From Cephaloticoccus capnophilus (GTDB lineage: Bacteria; Verrucomicrobiota; Verrucomicrobiia; Opitutales; Opitutaceae), in NCBI RefSeq assembly GCF_001580045.1, contig NZ_LSZP01000046.1, forward strand, positions 1-41,477: a DNA stretch of 41,477 bases, in the 5' to 3' direction. The notes under the pieces are model-generated. The model saw only the letters and a list, made by a program, of their open reading frames with translations. It did not search any database and was not told the DNA's origin. Shown piece after piece: positions 40,259 to 41,477 of this stretch; position 1 is the first letter of the stretch, and every line of letters begins with the position of its first letter. The translations under genes and the position numbers were made by a program.

Positions 40259-41353
40259 ATGTCTAAAGCACTTCCCGGTCGTTCTATTGGCTCTAGTAAT
40301 GTGAGCCGAGAGAAGAACATAGAGTTGGCGGTATCGAGTATCACCAAGCAGTTTGGAGAGGGGTCGATCATGCGCCTAGGGAGCAATCAGAAGATGGCGG
40401 TGGATTGCTTGAGCACGGGCTCCTTGTTAATTGATCTCGCTTTAGGCGGCGGCGGGCTTCCAAAGGGGCGGATTATTGAGATTTACGGCCCAGAATCTTC
40501 TGGTAAGACGACGTTTTGTTTAAGCGTAATTGCCCAAGCACAAAAACTGGGCGGTTTGGCTGCGTTTATTGATGTAGAGCACGCGCTTGATCCGAAATAC
40601 GCGCGCACAGTGGGAGTGAAACTCGACGACTTGCTGGTTTCTCAACCTGATTCCGGCGAAGATGCGCTAAATATAATGGAGACACTAATCCGCTCGAACT
40701 CGATTGATGTAATCGTGCTCGACTCGGTGGCGGCATTGACAACTAAGGCCGAGCTAGAAGGTCAGATGGGCGACGCAACAGTCGGAGCGCAAGCGCGGCT
40801 AATGTCGCAAGCGATGCGTCGGCTGACCGCAGTGGTGAATAAGACGAAATGTATTTGTATCTTTACTAATCAAATTCGCGAGAAAATCGGCGTAATGTAT
40901 GGGAGCCCAGAAACCACCTCCGGAGGGCGTGCGCTAAAGTTTTTTGCCAGTGTGCGTATCGATATACGCCGCCGCGAACCGCTGAAAGGGGCTGAGGGCA
41001 CGATCGTAGGCAACCGTACGAAGATAAAAGTGGTGAAGAATAAAATCGCGCCACCCTTCACAGAGGTGGAGTTCGATATTATGTATGACGAGGGGATTTC
41101 GTCGAGTGGCTCGCTCTTAGATCTAGGGCTGCATCATAAAGTTTTAGAAAAACGCGGCTCCTGGATTGCGTTTAACGGCGAGCTAATTGGCCAAGGGCGC
41201 GACGCCACCCGGCTCACGCTCAAAGAAAAACCAGAATTGGCCGAGAAAATCCAAGCAGCGGTAATGGCAAAAGTGGACGCGCTAAAAGGCGGTGAAGACG
41301 CCGCTCTCCCAGACCCCAGCACAGAAAACTCAGACACAGATGCAGGGGCGTAG
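40259..41353 (+). CDS. recA: Recombinase RecA
   Basis: This ATP-dependent strand-exchange protein serves homologous recombination and induces the SOS response. The 364 residues from ATG 40259 include [20 protein letters not shown], Walker [10 protein letters not shown] (residues 77-85), [28 protein letters not shown] and the L2-region [20 protein letters not shown] then [15 protein letters not shown]. The acidic tail (about 340-364) is rich in Glu/Asp/Ser. GC content is visibly lower than in neighbouring genes. No clear LexA box is seen in the 171-bp space upstream. The stop is followed by a short hairpin and repeat copy G. Confidence 0.98.
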   Translation: MSKALPGRSIGSSNVSREKNIELAVSSITKQFGEGSIMRLGSNQKMAVDCLSTGSLLIDLALGGGGLPKGRIIEIYGPESSGKTTFCLSVIAQAQKLGGLAAFIDVEHALDPKYARTVGVKLDDLLVSQPDSGEDALNIMETLIRSNSIDVIVLDSVAALTTKAELEGQMGDATVGAQARLMSQAMRRLTAVVNKTKCICIFTNQIREKIGVMYGSPETTSGGRALKFFASVRIDIRRREPLKGAEGTIVGNRTKIKVVKNKIAPPFTEVEFDIMYDEGISSSGSLLDLGLHHKVLEKRGSWIAFNGELIGQGRDATRLTLKEKPELAEKIQAAVMAKVDALKGGEDAALPDPSTENSDTDAGA

Positions 41354-41368
41354 CCTCTAGCCGAGGCT
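41352..41368 (+). terminator. Short hairpin at the recA stop
   Basis: AGCCTC (41352-41357) pairs with GAGGCT (41363-41368) around TAGCC, followed by ATTTGG. It overlaps the recA stop codon. The T run is poor, so this is a weak terminator at best. Confidence 0.35.
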
Positions 41369-41401
41369 ATTTGGTAAATAGCGCAGAGCTCACAGACACC
41401 T

Positions 41402-41477
41402 CCACTACGCGTGGTGCGGCGGTCAGTGACCGCTTCCATTTAATTTGGGATTTCTCATCGCGCTATCGCGCGAAAGC
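41402..41477. repeat. Mosaic intergenic hairpin element, copy G (cut by window end)
   Basis: The terminus CCACTACGCGTGGTGCGG begins 49 bp after the recA stop. Its mini-hairpin is a new stem, GCGGTCA-G-TGACCGC, in place of the GCAGCG stem of copy B. The start of an AATTTGGGATTTC long hairpin with the TCGCGC-TA-TCGCGCGAAAG interior seen in copies D and E follows, and then the window ends. Confidence 0.85.

Noticed and set aside
1-41477. Repeats as a CRISPR array
   Set aside because: Copies are kilobases apart, 230-370 bp long and internally palindromic; there is no regular spacer pattern and no cas gene.

Overview
This window most likely comes from a GC-rich Gram-negative bacterium of the Verrucomicrobiota, probably the class Opitutia. 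The support is three TonB-dependent receptors, a PEP-CTERM protein with autotransporter-type beta-strand repeats, a CX5C-type SCO protein fused to a CusF-like domain, a GH88 glycosidase, and a DUF420/CtaA/CtaB set for heme-copper oxidase assembly. The lineage is inferred from gene content, because no rRNA is present. Many starts lack a strong Shine-Dalgarno sequence, so several starts were chosen from signal peptides or family length.

Layout. Positions 256-4753 hold cytochrome oxidase assembly: ctaA-ctaB-DUF420 leftward, and a SCO copper protein with a His-rich membrane-anchored partner rightward. Positions 4934-10421 hold two tandem paralogous TonB-dependent receptors; the second is preceded by a TPP riboswitch, which points to thiamin or a precursor as its substrate. 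Then come a pRiA4b ORF-3-like gene and a doubtful ORF ending in a strong terminator. A leftward sugar-activation cluster (nucleotidyltransferase, NahK-like kinase, PIG-L deacetylase; 11827-14860) and marC follow. Rightward are GH88, RidA, a secreted protein with an internal duplication, and rlmN. An unrecognised TPR-like protein is divergent from miaB, a membrane protein and gmk. Next are a class II Fic protein with an unusual operator-like repeat cluster, nadC-nadB, exoD, a PEP-CTERM protein, an EF-hand membrane protein, and a siderophore-type receptor with a Fur-box-like site. The window ends with a lipoate ligase-like gene, an orphan histidine kinase, pdxH, tRNA-Asp, tRNA-Arg and recA.

The most striking feature is a family of mosaic intergenic elements of about 230-370 bp. 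Seven copies (A-G) lie at 1-254, 7372-7659, 19805-20099, 24656-24974, 29009-29377, 37063-37295 and 41402-end, and a decayed fragment lies near 12681-12770. They have terminal inverted repeats (36/36 identical in copy B), a conserved core of about 48 nt, and a chain of short hairpins. The stem sequences differ between copies, yet each remains self-complementary. All seven sit just 3' of a gene's stop codon. They do not match a repeat family I can name. No transposase, CRISPR array or rRNA was found.
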